64,000 nucleotides of DNA, taken from Bordetella parapertussis (GTDB taxonomy: Bacteria; Pseudomonadota; Gammaproteobacteria; Burkholderiales; Burkholderiaceae_C). Both the position numbers and the translations under genes were made by a program. The notes below the pieces were generated by a model. That model was not told the DNA's origin and did no database searches. It saw only the letters and a list, made by a program, of their open reading frames with translations. Each line of letters begins with the position of its first letter. Within the stretch, counting starts at the first letter, position 1. The DNA is taken from the NCBI GenBank assembly GCA_945901125.1, contig CAMDKD010000002.1, forward strand, positions 81,458 to 145,457. The letters are read 5' to 3'. This document shows, piece after piece, positions 40,723 to 49,444 of this stretch.

Positions 40723-41904
40723 TTACAGCCCGGCCGCTGCACGCAGTGCTGCAGCTCGATCGGTTCGCTCCCACGTGAACTCGGGTTCGTCGCGACCGAA
40801 GTGGCCGTAGGCTGCGGTTTTTTCATAGATAGGACGCAACAGGTCCAGCATCAGAATAATGCCTTTGGGACGCAGGTCAAAGTGCTCGTTCACCAGCGCT
40901 GCGATTTTTTCATCGCTGATCACGCCCGTACCCTGCGTGTTGACCGTGACATTCATAGGCTTGGCCACACCGATGGCATAAGCCACCTGCACCTGGCACT
41001 GAGTGGCCAGGCCTGCAGCCACCACGTTTTTCGCCACATAACGCGCTGCGTAAGCCGCTGAGCGATCCACCTTGCTCGGGTCTTTGCCGCTGAAAGCGCC
41101 ACCGCCGTGCGGGCAAGCGCCGCCGTAGGTGTCCACAATGATTTTTCTGCCGGTCAGGCCGCAATCGCCTTGCGGGCCGCCGACGACAAAACGGCCGGTC
41201 GGGTTGATCAGGTAACGCGTGTCTTTCAGCCATTCTTTAGGCAGCACGGGTTTGATGATTTCCTCGATCACGGCTTCGATGAAAGAGGCTTTCATCTTGG
41301 TCGGTGTTTCGCTTTGGTCGGGGCTGTGTTGTGAAGACAGCACCACGGTGTCAATGCTGTGCGGCTTGCCGTCCACATAGCGCATGGTCACCTGGCTTTT
41401 GGCGTCCGGGCGCAAAAACGGCATGCGGCCGTCGCGGCGCAGTTGCGCCTGGCGTTCGACCAGGCGGTGCGCGTAATAAATAGGCGCGGGCATCAGATCC
41501 GGGGTTTCTTTGACGGCATAGCCGAACATCAAACCCTGGTCCCCGGCGCCGGTGTTCAAGTGATCGTCAGACGCGTGGTTCACGCCCTGGGCGATGTCAT
41601 TAGACTGCTTGTCATAGCACACCATGACGGCGCAACCTTTGTAGTCGATGCCGTATTCGGTGTTGTCATAGCCTATGCGTTGAATCGTGTCGCGCGCGAC
41701 TTGTATGTAATCGACATGCGCGTTGGTGGTGATTTCTCCGGCCAGCACCACCAGACCGGTATTGGTCAGCGTTTCAGCTGCGACACGGCTGCGCGGGTCT
41801 TGTTTGAAGATGGCATCCAAAATAGCGTCAGAGATTTGATCAGCCACTTTGTCGGGGTGACCTTCAGAGACGGATTCAGATGTAAAAAGATAATCGTTCG
41901 CCAT
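40723..41904 (-). CDS. metK: S-adenosylmethionine synthetase
   Basis: 393 residues from ATG 41904 (MANDYLFTSESVSEGHPDKVADQISDAILD); an upstream in-frame start at 41943 is not conserved. AGGAG precedes the chosen ATG. GAGDQGLMFGYA and GGGAFSGKDPSKVDRSAAY are diagnostic. It makes SAM from ATP and methionine. Confidence 0.97.
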   Translation of the reverse strand: MANDYLFTSESVSEGHPDKVADQISDAILDAIFKQDPRSRVAAETLTNTGLVVLAGEITTNAHVDYIQVARDTIQRIGYDNTEYGIDYKGCAVMVCYDKQSNDIAQGVNHASDDHLNTGAGDQGLMFGYAVKETPDLMPAPIYYAHRLVERQAQLRRDGRMPFLRPDAKSQVTMRYVDGKPHSIDTVVLSSQHSPDQSETPTKMKASFIEAVIEEIIKPVLPKEWLKDTRYLINPTGRFVVGGPQGDCGLTGRKIIVDTYGGACPHGGGAFSGKDPSKVDRSAAYAARYVAKNVVAAGLATQCQVQVAYAIGVAKPMNVTVNTQGTGVISDEKIAALVNEHFDLRPKGIILMLDLLRPIYEKTAAYGHFGRDEPEFTWERTDRAAALRAAAGL

Positions 41905-42068
41905 ATATAACTCCTGTTGATGGTTGACGCGTTGCCAATTCAAATGAGTCTGGCGAACGCTTTAGCAGATGACTGATGAACAGCCGACTCTTGCGAGTGT
42001 GTCGCCCTGCAAGTTGCTTCATTAACTCAGCGACAATAGCCATTCTAAACAAGTATTGACAAAAACTT
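41905..42068 (-). promoter_or_regulatory. metK leader region with a GNRA-type hairpin
   Basis: 164 bp between divergent metK and lpxL. Read on the metK strand it contains ACTC-GCAA-GAGT, a short stem capped by a GNRA tetraloop (41987-41998), within a region able to form other pairings. It does not match the SAH or SAM riboswitch consensus I know. It must also hold both promoters. Confidence 0.3.
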
Positions 42069-42899
42069 ATGGCTCTTTGGATGCGCTGGCTGTCGGGCTT
42101 GCCCTTGCTCTGGGTACAGCGTATCGGCTGGGCTCTGGGCTGGCTGACCTGGTGGTTATCGCCGCGTTACCGTTTGCAATTCAAGCAGCATTCACAGCAG
42201 GCGGGTTACAGCGAGGCGCAGGTTCGTGCCGCCATCGGCGCCGCCGGTTGTCAGGCATTGGAAGCCTTTCGTGTCTGGTTCGGCGGCGACATGCCTGTGC
42301 AATGGCAGGGCAAAGAACACATTGAGTCTGCTTTTGCTTCAGGCAAGGGCATATTATTTTTAACCCCGCATCTGGGCTGTTTTGAAATCACTGCACCTAC
42401 GCAGGCGCTGACTTTCGGGCCGGGCCACGGGCCTATGACCATTCTTTACCGGCCTGCGCGTCAGGCCTGGCTGCGCGACTTGCTGCTGCAAGCGCGCGAC
42501 CGTCCTTATCTCAAGGCCGTGCCGACCAACATGGAAGGTGTGCGTCAAATGCTCAAAGCATTGCGTCGCGGCGAAGCGGTGGGTTTGTTGCCCGACCAGG
42601 TGCCGCCCGAAGGCATGGGTATCTGGTCGAGCATGTGGGGAAGCCCGGCTTACACCATGACGTTGGGGGCCAGGCTTGCCATGCAAACCGGTGCCAGCAT
42701 CATCCTGGCTTGGGGCGAGCGTTTGCCGCAAGCGCAAGGCTATTGCATACACGTGGAGCCTATGCAAGAAGCGCTGGCCGGTGAGGTTGATGCGGTGGTG
42801 CTGCAAATCAACCGCGCCATGGAGCAATTGATCAGACAATGCCCTGAGCAATACCTCTGGGGCTATGCCCGTTTCAAACAACCGCGACACGAGGCCTGA
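42069..42899 (+). CDS. Lipid A / phospholipid acyltransferase, LpxL/HtrB-like (first copy)
   Basis: 276 residues with an N-terminal membrane helix. The acyltransferase H-x4-E motif is in LTPHLGCFEIT, and the second conserved block GVRQMLKALRRGEAVGLLPDQVPPEGMGIWSSMWGSPAYT is present. It adds a secondary acyl chain to lipid A. metK next to two lpxL-like genes is a standard betaproteobacterial arrangement. Confidence 0.88.
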   Translation: MALWMRWLSGLPLLWVQRIGWALGWLTWWLSPRYRLQFKQHSQQAGYSEAQVRAAIGAAGCQALEAFRVWFGGDMPVQWQGKEHIESAFASGKGILFLTPHLGCFEITAPTQALTFGPGHGPMTILYRPARQAWLRDLLLQARDRPYLKAVPTNMEGVRQMLKALRRGEAVGLLPDQVPPEGMGIWSSMWGSPAYTMTLGARLAMQTGASIILAWGERLPQAQGYCIHVEPMQEALAGEVDAVVLQINRAMEQLIRQCPEQYLWGYARFKQPRHEA

Positions 42900-42901
42900 C
42901 T

Positions 42902-43774
42902 GTGTTCAACCCTGTAACCCGCAGCATGCAAGCGCTGTCGTTTTTGCCTTTGCGCGTTTTGCGTTGGCTGGGTTGGTTGTCCGGCCATGTGTTTTATCTG
43001 GTGTCGGCGCGCAGGCGCAATGTGGTGCTGACCAATTTGCGTTTGTGTTTTAAATCTCTTAATGAACAGCAATTGCGCGCATTGGCCAAAGCGCATTTTG
43101 TTTTGCTCGGGCAGTCTCTTTGGGATCGGGCCTGGTTGTGGCACGCTCCTGAGCAGGTGTTGAATCAGCGCATACGCTTTAGCGGTGACTTTTCAGTGTT
43201 TGACGACAGTTCGCCCTTGATTGTGCTGGCCCCGCATTTTGTCGGTCTGGATGCAGGCGGCGTGGCCATGACATTGTTAAAGCAGATTCCCATGGCATGT
43301 GTCTACGTGCCATTACGAAATAAATATTTCGAAGAATGGATGATGCAAGGCCGCAACCGCTCCGGTAGTGTGCGCTCCGTAGCGCGCAACGAAGGCGCTC
43401 AACCCTTGTTGCAGATACTGCGCGACGGCATGCGTCTTCATTACTCCCCGGACATGGACTTTGGCATTCAAGGTGCGGTGTGGTCGGATTTTTTCGGTGT
43501 GGCTGCAGCCACCACCAATTCATTGCCGCGTTTGGTCAAACTGTCGCGCGCCCGCATTTGTACCCTGGTCACGCGACTCACGCCAACCGGTTACAGCATT
43601 GAACTCGGGCCGCTGTGGCCGGACTATCCGCAAGGCGATTTGCAGGCGGACACGGATGCCATGAACAAACACATTGAGGCCCGTGTCATGGAATCACCGG
43701 CTCAATATTATTGGGTGCACAAAAGATTCAAGACGCGTCCGCCGGGACAGCCTGAGCTCTACCGCTGGCAGTGA
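42902..43774 (+). CDS. Lipid A acyltransferase, LpxL/HtrB-like (second copy)
   Basis: 290 residues. H-x4-D catalytic motif in LAPHFVGLDAGGVAM, and a later DMDFGIQGAVWSDFFGVAAATTNSLPRLVKLSRA typical of the family. It begins 2 bp after the first copy and clearly differs from it, so the two probably act at different acyl positions. Its 3' end overlaps the convergent methyltransferase by 47 bp. Confidence 0.88.
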   Translation: MFNPVTRSMQALSFLPLRVLRWLGWLSGHVFYLVSARRRNVVLTNLRLCFKSLNEQQLRALAKAHFVLLGQSLWDRAWLWHAPEQVLNQRIRFSGDFSVFDDSSPLIVLAPHFVGLDAGGVAMTLLKQIPMACVYVPLRNKYFEEWMMQGRNRSGSVRSVARNEGAQPLLQILRDGMRLHYSPDMDFGIQGAVWSDFFGVAAATTNSLPRLVKLSRARICTLVTRLTPTGYSIELGPLWPDYPQGDLQADTDAMNKHIEARVMESPAQYYWVHKRFKTRPPGQPELYRWQ

Positions 43775-44375
43775 TTCCCGCCGGGAAATGCGCTAGCGCC
43801 ATGGCTTCTATCTCCTCGGCCGTGCGCGGACTTTTGCTGGCCAGCGCCCACAGGTCAAATACATTCGGTCGGCGTATAGATGCCACGGCGGCAAAGCCAC
43901 AAGCCTTGAGCGTTGCCACCAGTACTTTCTGGGTGAAACCGCAACGGTGCGCCATGTGCATATCGCCTCTGGCCAGCGCTTTTTGCAAACCGTAGACCAT
44001 GTCCAGCGGCGTGATCGGCCCGGCCGCTGACGTATAGGCCACTTGCATCAATTTGTCCTCGGCAATCAGCGCGGCAATGGCTTGCAGATCCGGACAGGTG
44101 ATCACCATGAAGCCTTCGGGTTTGAGCACTCTGACAAATTCGCTCATTGCTGCGGGTACTTCGTGCGCATGCAGGTGTTCCAGGTTATGGCTGGAAAAAA
44201 TGGCATCCATGCTGCCGTCTTGCACCTCAGGCATGCGCGTGATGCTGCTGACCACATCCGGCTTGACGCGCGGGTCTATGTCCAGACGGACTTCCTGCCA
44301 TTGAGCATCGTCAAACGCCCGGGTGGTGGAGTTTTTGCGTTTGTTGCCGCAACCTACATGCAGAAAAGTCGCCAT
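43728..44375 (-). CDS. Class I SAM-dependent methyltransferase
   Basis: 215 residues. Motif I is LHVGCGNKRKN, an acidic ribose-binding residue is in VRLDIDPRVKPDVV, and DAIFSSHNLEHLHAHEVPAAMSEFVRVLKPEGFMVITCPDL is the Methyltransf_11 core. The substrate is unknown. In many relatives dapF follows the lpxL pair at this position, but no dapF is present here. Confidence 0.82.
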   Translation of the reverse strand: MATFLHVGCGNKRKNSTTRAFDDAQWQEVRLDIDPRVKPDVVSSITRMPEVQDGSMDAIFSSHNLEHLHAHEVPAAMSEFVRVLKPEGFMVITCPDLQAIAALIAEDKLMQVAYTSAAGPITPLDMVYGLQKALARGDMHMAHRCGFTQKVLVATLKACGFAAVASIRRPNVFDLWALASKSPRTAEEIEAMALAHFPAGITASGRAQAVPADAS

Positions 44376-44459
44376 GATGGAAAAGGGAGCCGTCAGCCCC
44401 GCTTAATAAGACATGGCGTGTTGTAAACCCCTGCGGCTAAATAACGGAAGAAAACACCT

Positions 44460-45368
44460 TTATCTGCGGATCCAGTTGCCGATAATGCCGCTCACCAGCG
44501 ACGGTTGTTCATGCACCAGCCAATGGCTGCCGTCGGCGATACGGTGCAATTGCAGATCAGGCACATAGTCTTGCAAGCCGTTCACCAAACCGGGGGGCAG
44601 GGCGCTGTCTTGCATGCCCCAGATCACCAGCGTGGGCACAGAAATGCGCAACATCTCCGCTGGCAAGACGATGGATTGCGCCGCCGGATCGTCGGCACGC
44701 GGCGGGCGCAAAGGCGAGGCGCGGTAATAGTTCAAAGCACCGGTCAAACCCTGTTGCCAGACCGCGCGGTATTGATCCCGCACTTTGTCGTTCAACCAGG
44801 CGTGCGGGCCGTCCACGGCGCCCATGTTGGTGAAAAAAGTCCACAGTCTTTTGTAATCGTCTGCCGCTAACAATACTTCTGCATCCGGGCGGATCAGAAA
44901 GTTCATGTACTGACTGGCAGCTTGCTGCACCGGGTCGTGTTTCAAATCGCGCAAAAACGTGCCAGGGTGCGGCGAGTTGATGATGACCAGGCCTTGCATC
45001 AGGCCAGGCTGCTGGTTGGCTACATTCCAGGCGACTGCACCACCCCAGTCGTGTGCCACCAAGGCGGCCAGCGGCGCGTCCGGCGACAGTTTCAGCTTCA
45101 AGGCACTGATGTCTTTCACCAATTCCTTGGCGCGGTATTCTTTGACATCAAGCGGAGCGGAAGAACCGGCGTAGCCGCGCATATTCGGCGCCACGCAGAA
45201 ATAGCCGCCATTTTCTGGCTGGCTGAAATGCGTCAGCAGTTCATCCCAAACAAAACCGGCTTCCGGAAAGCCGTGCAAGAACAGCATGACTGGTTGCCCG
45301 GGGTGTCCGGCCAGCCGGCAGTCCAGCGAGATGCTGTGCGGTAAATCTATGCGTTCAAAGCGGATCAT
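44460..45368 (-). CDS. Alpha/beta-hydrolase of the epoxide hydrolase / dehalogenase type
   Basis: 302 residues from ATG 45368, which overlaps the engB stop by 4 bp; an upstream start (45395) lies within engB. The oxyanion HGFPEAGFVWDELL and nucleophile elbow VAHDWGGAVAW (Asp nucleophile) place it in the epoxide hydrolase/haloacetate dehalogenase branch. The C-terminal DGSHWLVHEQP contains the catalytic His. Substrate unknown. Confidence 0.85.
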   Translation of the reverse strand: MIRFERIDLPHSISLDCRLAGHPGQPVMLFLHGFPEAGFVWDELLTHFSQPENGGYFCVAPNMRGYAGSSAPLDVKEYRAKELVKDISALKLKLSPDAPLAALVAHDWGGAVAWNVANQQPGLMQGLVIINSPHPGTFLRDLKHDPVQQAASQYMNFLIRPDAEVLLAADDYKRLWTFFTNMGAVDGPHAWLNDKVRDQYRAVWQQGLTGALNYYRASPLRPPRADDPAAQSIVLPAEMLRISVPTLVIWGMQDSALPPGLVNGLQDYVPDLQLHRIADGSHWLVHEQPSLVSGIIGNWIRR

Positions 45369-46039
45369 GGTGTTGCCAAGACCGGGTGGGTCCATTCCCA
45401 GAGTTTGAGGCTGACGTCTTCGACGCCTTGTTTTTTGAGCGAGGAAAACAAATGCGCTTCACCGCCGCCGGACTGCAGTTTGGCAATCGACAAGGCCTTG
45501 GCGGCTTCGCTGCGGTTGAGCTTGTCGGCTTTGGTCAGCAGCATGAGGAACTTCAGACCTTCCTCCACCTTGGGCCGAATCACTTCAAGCAAAATTTCGT
45601 CGAGTTCGGTCACGCCCAGGCGCGGGTCGCACATCAGCACCACGCCTTTGAGGTTGTCGCGCGTCATCAGGTAGTTGCCCATGACCCGTTGCCAGCGGAT
45701 TTTGTCGGACTTGGGAACGGCGGCATAACCGTAACCGGGCAGATCGGCCAGCACGGTATCGGTCTGGTTCTGGCGACCCAGGGCAAACAAATTGATGTGC
45801 TGGGTGCGCCCCGGCGTTTTGGAGGCGTAGGCCAGCTGGCGCTGTTGTGTCAGCACATTGATGCAAGTGGATTTGCCGGCATTGGAGCGGCCGACGAAAG
45901 CAATTTCGGGCTGGTCATAGGCGGGTAAATGGTGTAGCTGGGCCGCTGTGGTGAGAAATCTGGCGGTGTGCAGCCAGCCGACGGCTTGTTTGATGCGGTC
46001 TGCGTGGCCGGTATCGACTGCAATAGGGGGGTGAACCAT
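45365..46039 (-). CDS. engB: Ribosome biogenesis GTPase EngB (YihA/YsxC)
   Basis: 224 residues. G1 is FVGRSNAGKSTCINVL, G2 is PGRTQHINLF, G3 is LADLPGYGYAAVPKS, and G4 is LLTKADKLNR. EngB is needed for large-subunit assembly. The opposite-strand neighbour encodes cytochrome c4, a divergent pair common in betaproteobacteria. Confidence 0.95.
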   Translation of the reverse strand: MVHPPIAVDTGHADRIKQAVGWLHTARFLTTAAQLHHLPAYDQPEIAFVGRSNAGKSTCINVLTQQRQLAYASKTPGRTQHINLFALGRQNQTDTVLADLPGYGYAAVPKSDKIRWQRVMGNYLMTRDNLKGVVLMCDPRLGVTELDEILLEVIRPKVEEGLKFLMLLTKADKLNRSEAAKALSIAKLQSGGGEAHLFSSLKKQGVEDVSLKLWEWTHPVLATP

Positions 46040-46118
46040 GGTTTTTCTTTACGTGCAACCCGTTGGGTGCTGGCGTACATTGTAGAATCTCCTATTGACC
46101 TATTCATACCCGACTGCC

Positions 46119-46748
46119 ATGACTTTTCTTGTCCGTACGCTGTTGTCCGTCAGTTTGACGGGCTTTTTGTTGACTGTGCACGCCGAAGGCGCTTCACCTG
46201 CTTCCGCCAAAGCCGACCCCGCCAAAGGCTCTACCGTTTACAACGGTATTTGCGCGACCTGTCACGGCGCTGAGGGCAATTCGGCCATCACAGTCAACCC
46301 CAAGCTGGCCCAGCAACACCCGGAATACATCGCCAAGCAATTGGCTGAATTCAAATCCGGTAAGCGCGCCAACCCGGTCATGATGGGTTTTGCAGCCGCT
46401 CTCAGTGAAGAAGATATGCGCAACGTTGGCGCTTACCTGGCCAGCACCAAAGCCAAGCCCGGTTTCGCCAAAGACAAAGACCTGGCCGCTTTAGGTGAAA
46501 AAATTTACCGTGGCGGCATTGCCGATCGCCAGATCCCGGCTTGCGCCGGTTGCCACAGCCCTAACGGCGCTGGCATCCCGTCTCAATACCCGCGCTTAAG
46601 CGGTCAGCATGCCGACTACACCACATCGCAATTGACCCAGTTCCGGGACGGCATTCGCAAGAACAACCTGCAAATGAGCCAGGTAGCTGCTAAATTGAAT
46701 GATCGCGAAATCAAGGCAGTGGCTGACTACATCGCCGGTTTGAACTGA
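46119..46748 (+). CDS. Diheme cytochrome c4
   Basis: 209 residues from ATG 46119 (signal peptide MTFLVRTLLSVSLTGFLLTVHA). Heme sites are CATCH (Cys45, Cys48, His49) and CAGCH (Cys142, Cys145, His146), in two homologous domains. Cytochrome c4 carries electrons from bc1 to terminal oxidases or from dehydrogenases. It differs clearly from the diheme protein at 40029. Confidence 0.9.
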   Translation: MTFLVRTLLSVSLTGFLLTVHAEGASPASAKADPAKGSTVYNGICATCHGAEGNSAITVNPKLAQQHPEYIAKQLAEFKSGKRANPVMMGFAAALSEEDMRNVGAYLASTKAKPGFAKDKDLAALGEKIYRGGIADRQIPACAGCHSPNGAGIPSQYPRLSGQHADYTTSQLTQFRDGIRKNNLQMSQVAAKLNDREIKAVADYIAGLN

Positions 46749-46770
46749 TCAACCGTTTTCTCACCTTGTC

Positions 46771-46798
46771 AAGGCTGGCCGTGTGTCAGCCTTTTTTA
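46771..46798 (+). terminator. Rho-independent terminator after cytochrome c4
   Basis: AAGGCTG/CAGCCTT stem with a 9-base loop and a T-rich tail. Confidence 0.85.
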
Positions 46799-46815
46799 TT
46801 TTCAGGAGCTCTCAC

Positions 46816-47799
46816 ATGTTGCTTCGTACAGACCGTGGTTTCAATCACAACATTCCCAGCGAGATCACGCCGCTTTCTGTGTATGCGCAAAGGCGTGAGT
46901 TTTTGCAGCGCATGGCGGCGGCAGGTTGGTTAGCCGGCGGCAGCGTTGCCTTGGCGCAATCCCCGGTGACGCGCCCCGGCAAACTGGCCCCCTTGAATGC
47001 CACGGTTTCAGCTTTAGCTGGCGCTCAGGCAAGCGACACGCCAACCCCGTACAAGAACGCCAGTACGTACAACAATTTTTATGAGTTCGGCACCGACAAG
47101 TCAGACCCCGCGGAAAACGCCCACACCTTGAAGACCCGGCCCTGGAGCGTGGAAATTGAGGGCTTGGTGAAAAAGCCGGGCCGCTTCAACATAGAAGATT
47201 TGCTCAAACTCAGCGCCATGGAAGAGCGTATCTACCGCATGCGCTGTGTGGAGGGCTGGTCCATGGTGATTCCCTGGGTAGGCTATTCGCTGTCTGAGCT
47301 CATTAAACGCGTCGAACCGCTGGGCAGCGCCAAATACGTGGAGTTCATCACTCTGGCCGACCCCAAGACCATGCCTTATGTGGGCTCACGCATACTCAGT
47401 TGGCCGTACACCGAGGGCTTGCGCATGGATGAAGCCATGAACCCGCTGACCATGCTGAGCTTCGGCATGTACGGTGAAGTGATGCCTAACCAGAACGGTG
47501 CACCTGTGCGTTTGACGGTGCCCTGGAAATACGGTTTCAAGAGCGGCAAAAGCATTGTGAAAATCCGTTTCACCGAGAACCAGCCGGCCACTGCCTGGAA
47601 CAAAGCGGCGGCACACGAATACGGCTTTTATTCCAATGTCAATCCGAATGTGGACCACCCGCGTTGGAGCCAGGCCAGCGAGCGGCGCATAGGCGACGGC
47701 GGCATTCTGGCTAAAAAAATCAAAACACTGATGTTCAACGGCTACGAAGCACAGGTCGGGCAGTTGTACGCCGGCATGGACTTAACCAAGAATTTCTGA
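46816..47799 (+). CDS. msrP: Periplasmic methionine sulfoxide reductase, molybdopterin subunit
   Basis: 327 residues from ATG 46816 (AGGAGC upstream). A Tat signal with RREFLQRMAAAGWLAGGSVALAQ precedes the mature enzyme. The molybdenum ligand is Cys144 in RMRCVEGWSMVIPW. Formerly YedY; it repairs oxidised methionine in periplasmic proteins and needs TatABC, also in this window. Followed by its membrane partner. Confidence 0.95.
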   Translation: MLLRTDRGFNHNIPSEITPLSVYAQRREFLQRMAAAGWLAGGSVALAQSPVTRPGKLAPLNATVSALAGAQASDTPTPYKNASTYNNFYEFGTDKSDPAENAHTLKTRPWSVEIEGLVKKPGRFNIEDLLKLSAMEERIYRMRCVEGWSMVIPWVGYSLSELIKRVEPLGSAKYVEFITLADPKTMPYVGSRILSWPYTEGLRMDEAMNPLTMLSFGMYGEVMPNQNGAPVRLTVPWKYGFKSGKSIVKIRFTENQPATAWNKAAAHEYGFYSNVNPNVDHPRWSQASERRIGDGGILAKKIKTLMFNGYEAQVGQLYAGMDLTKNF

Positions 47800-47813
47800 G
47801 CCTGCGACATCCC

Positions 47814-48416
47814 ATGCCATGGCGCAGGCTTCTACTTTGGCCGCATGCGACAAGACTGCTTCACGGCTTGTTGACGCTGCCCTTCATCTGGCTGCTGTGG
47901 GCTTTGTTCAATGACGCTCTGGGTGCCAATCCCGCTGAAGCCTTGAGCCGCTCCACCGGTGACTGGACTTTGCGTTTTTTGTGTCTGGTGCTGGCAGTCA
48001 CCCCGTTGCGTCACATCACACACACGCCTGAGTTGATCAGGTTTCGCCGCAGCCTGGGGTTGGCCACTTTCTACTATGCCTGTTTACATTTGCTGTGCTA
48101 CGCCTGGTTTGACCAGGGTTTTGAGCTCAATGACATCGCCAAAGATCTGGTGAAGCGGCCGTTCATCTGGCTGGGTATGCTGGGTTTTGTGTTCATGTTG
48201 CCGTTGGCGGTGACCTCAAGCAACGCAGCAGTGCGTCGGTTGGGTGCGAAACGCTGGCAGCAATTACATAGACTGGTTTATCTGCTACCGTTGTTTGCGC
48301 TGTTGCATTTTTACTGGATGCGCGCGGGCAAAAACAATTTTGCAGAGGTATGGGTTTATGCTTGTGTTCTGGTCAGTTTGTTGGCTTATCGCGTTTGGCG
48401 TTGGTACAAAAAATAA
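47814..48416 (+). CDS. msrQ: Heme-binding membrane subunit of MsrPQ
   Basis: 200 residues, about six membrane helices of the ferric-reductase-like fold. Heme-ligand histidines lie in LRHITHTPEL, YACLHLLCY, LHRLVYLLPLFALLHFYWMRAGK. It passes electrons from quinones to MsrP. 14 bp after msrP. Confidence 0.93.
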   Translation: MPWRRLLLWPHATRLLHGLLTLPFIWLLWALFNDALGANPAEALSRSTGDWTLRFLCLVLAVTPLRHITHTPELIRFRRSLGLATFYYACLHLLCYAWFDQGFELNDIAKDLVKRPFIWLGMLGFVFMLPLAVTSSNAAVRRLGAKRWQQLHRLVYLLPLFALLHFYWMRAGKNNFAEVWVYACVLVSLLAYRVWRWYKK

Positions 48417-48444
48417 GTTGAGGAAATAGACAACGATTATTGAA

Positions 48445-48464
48445 TACTGTATATTTATACAGAT
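48445..48464 (+). promoter_or_regulatory. LexA-box-like operator upstream of the methyltransferase gene
   Basis: CTGTATATTTATACAG (48447-48462) fits CTGT-N8-ACAG, the LexA site of beta- and gammaproteobacteria, and differs little from the E. coli consensus with its TA-rich spacer. It is also a perfect 7-bp palindrome around TT. It ends 20 bases before the gene start, where it would overlap the promoter. An autoregulatory operator of the R-M system is the alternative. Confidence 0.6.
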
Positions 48465-48484
48465 ATATTGATGGAACTTGAAAC

Positions 48485-49444
48485 ATGACTTTTCATTCAA
48501 TCGAAATTTGTGCGGGCGCAGGTGGACAGGCTTTGGGGCTTGAAAAAGCCGGTTTCGATCATGATTGCCTGGTAGAAATAGACAAGGCAGCTTGTCAAAC
48601 CCTCAGGTTGAATCGCCCTTCATGGAAAGTAGTGGAAGGCGACTTGCATTATTTCAATGCTGACAAATGGCGTGGTCTTGAACTTTTTGCAGGCGGTGTG
48701 CCTTGCCCGCCTTTCTCAAAAGCCGGCAAGCAATTGGGCACCGAAGACGAAAGAGATCTTTTCCCTGAGGCCTTGCGGCTGGTGGCAGAGTGCAAACCGC
48801 AGGCGGTCATGCTGGAGAACGTCAGAGGATTGCTGGATGCGGTGTTCGATGATTACAGGGCCAAACTGATCAGCGATTTGAAAAAAATGGGATACATCGC
48901 CGAATGGCGATTGCTGAATGCCAGCGATTTTGGTGTGCCTCAGTTGCGACCCAGGGTCATCATTGTGGCGCTCAAAAGTTCAGTTTCCCGTTTTTTCAAT
49001 TGGCCGGTTCCTCTCAGCTCTTCTGCCCCAACCGTCGGCAACGCTTTGTTCGATTTAATGGCTGCCAATGGCTGGGCGGGCGCCTCGAAATGGCGAGACC
49101 AAGCCTGCGACATTGCACCTACGTTGGTGGGGGGAAGCAAAAAACACGGGGGACCTGATCTCGGCCCGACGCGTGCAAAAAAAGCCTGGGCGACATTAGG
49201 TGTCGACGGAAAAGGCATTGCTGATGATGTTCCATCGCCCGCCTTTATAGGCATGCCCAGATTGACCATCCGTATGGCAGCACGCATTCAAGGTTTTCCT
49301 GATGACTGGCAATTCAGTGGAAAAAAGACCTCTGCTTATAGGCAAATTGGTAATGCATTTCCCCCACTTGTCGCCTGTGCTGTCGCAAGTCATATCAAAA
49401 TGGCTTTGAATGAAGCCGCCAGACCCAAACTCCAAATCGCCTGA
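48485..49444 (+). CDS. DNA (cytosine-5) methyltransferase
   Basis: 319 residues. Motif I is EICAGAGGQALGLEKAGF, motif IV has catalytic Cys74 in GGVPCPPFSKAG, motif VI is ENVRG (Glu111), motif VIII is QLRPR (153-157), and motif X RQIGNAFPPLVACAVA. The target recognition region lies between about residues 185 and 245; its site cannot be read from sequence. The gene is A/T-richer than its neighbours and overlaps an HNH nuclease gene, so this is probably the modification half of a type II system. Confidence 0.92.
   Translation: MTFHSIEICAGAGGQALGLEKAGFDHDCLVEIDKAACQTLRLNRPSWKVVEGDLHYFNADKWRGLELFAGGVPCPPFSKAGKQLGTEDERDLFPEALRLVAECKPQAVMLENVRGLLDAVFDDYRAKLISDLKKMGYIAEWRLLNASDFGVPQLRPRVIIVALKSSVSRFFNWPVPLSSSAPTVGNALFDLMAANGWAGASKWRDQACDIAPTLVGGSKKHGGPDLGPTRAKKAWATLGVDGKGIADDVPSPAFIGMPRLTIRMAARIQGFPDDWQFSGKKTSAYRQIGNAFPPLVACAVASHIKMALNEAARPKLQIA

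Noticed and set aside
41359..41910. 183-residue forward frame inside metK
   Set aside because: Antisense shadow of metK; the metK protein is complete and well conserved on the other strand.
41905..42068. SAH or SAM riboswitch upstream of metK
   Set aside because: The sequence does not carry the conserved cores of the classes I know; kept only as a possible structured leader.
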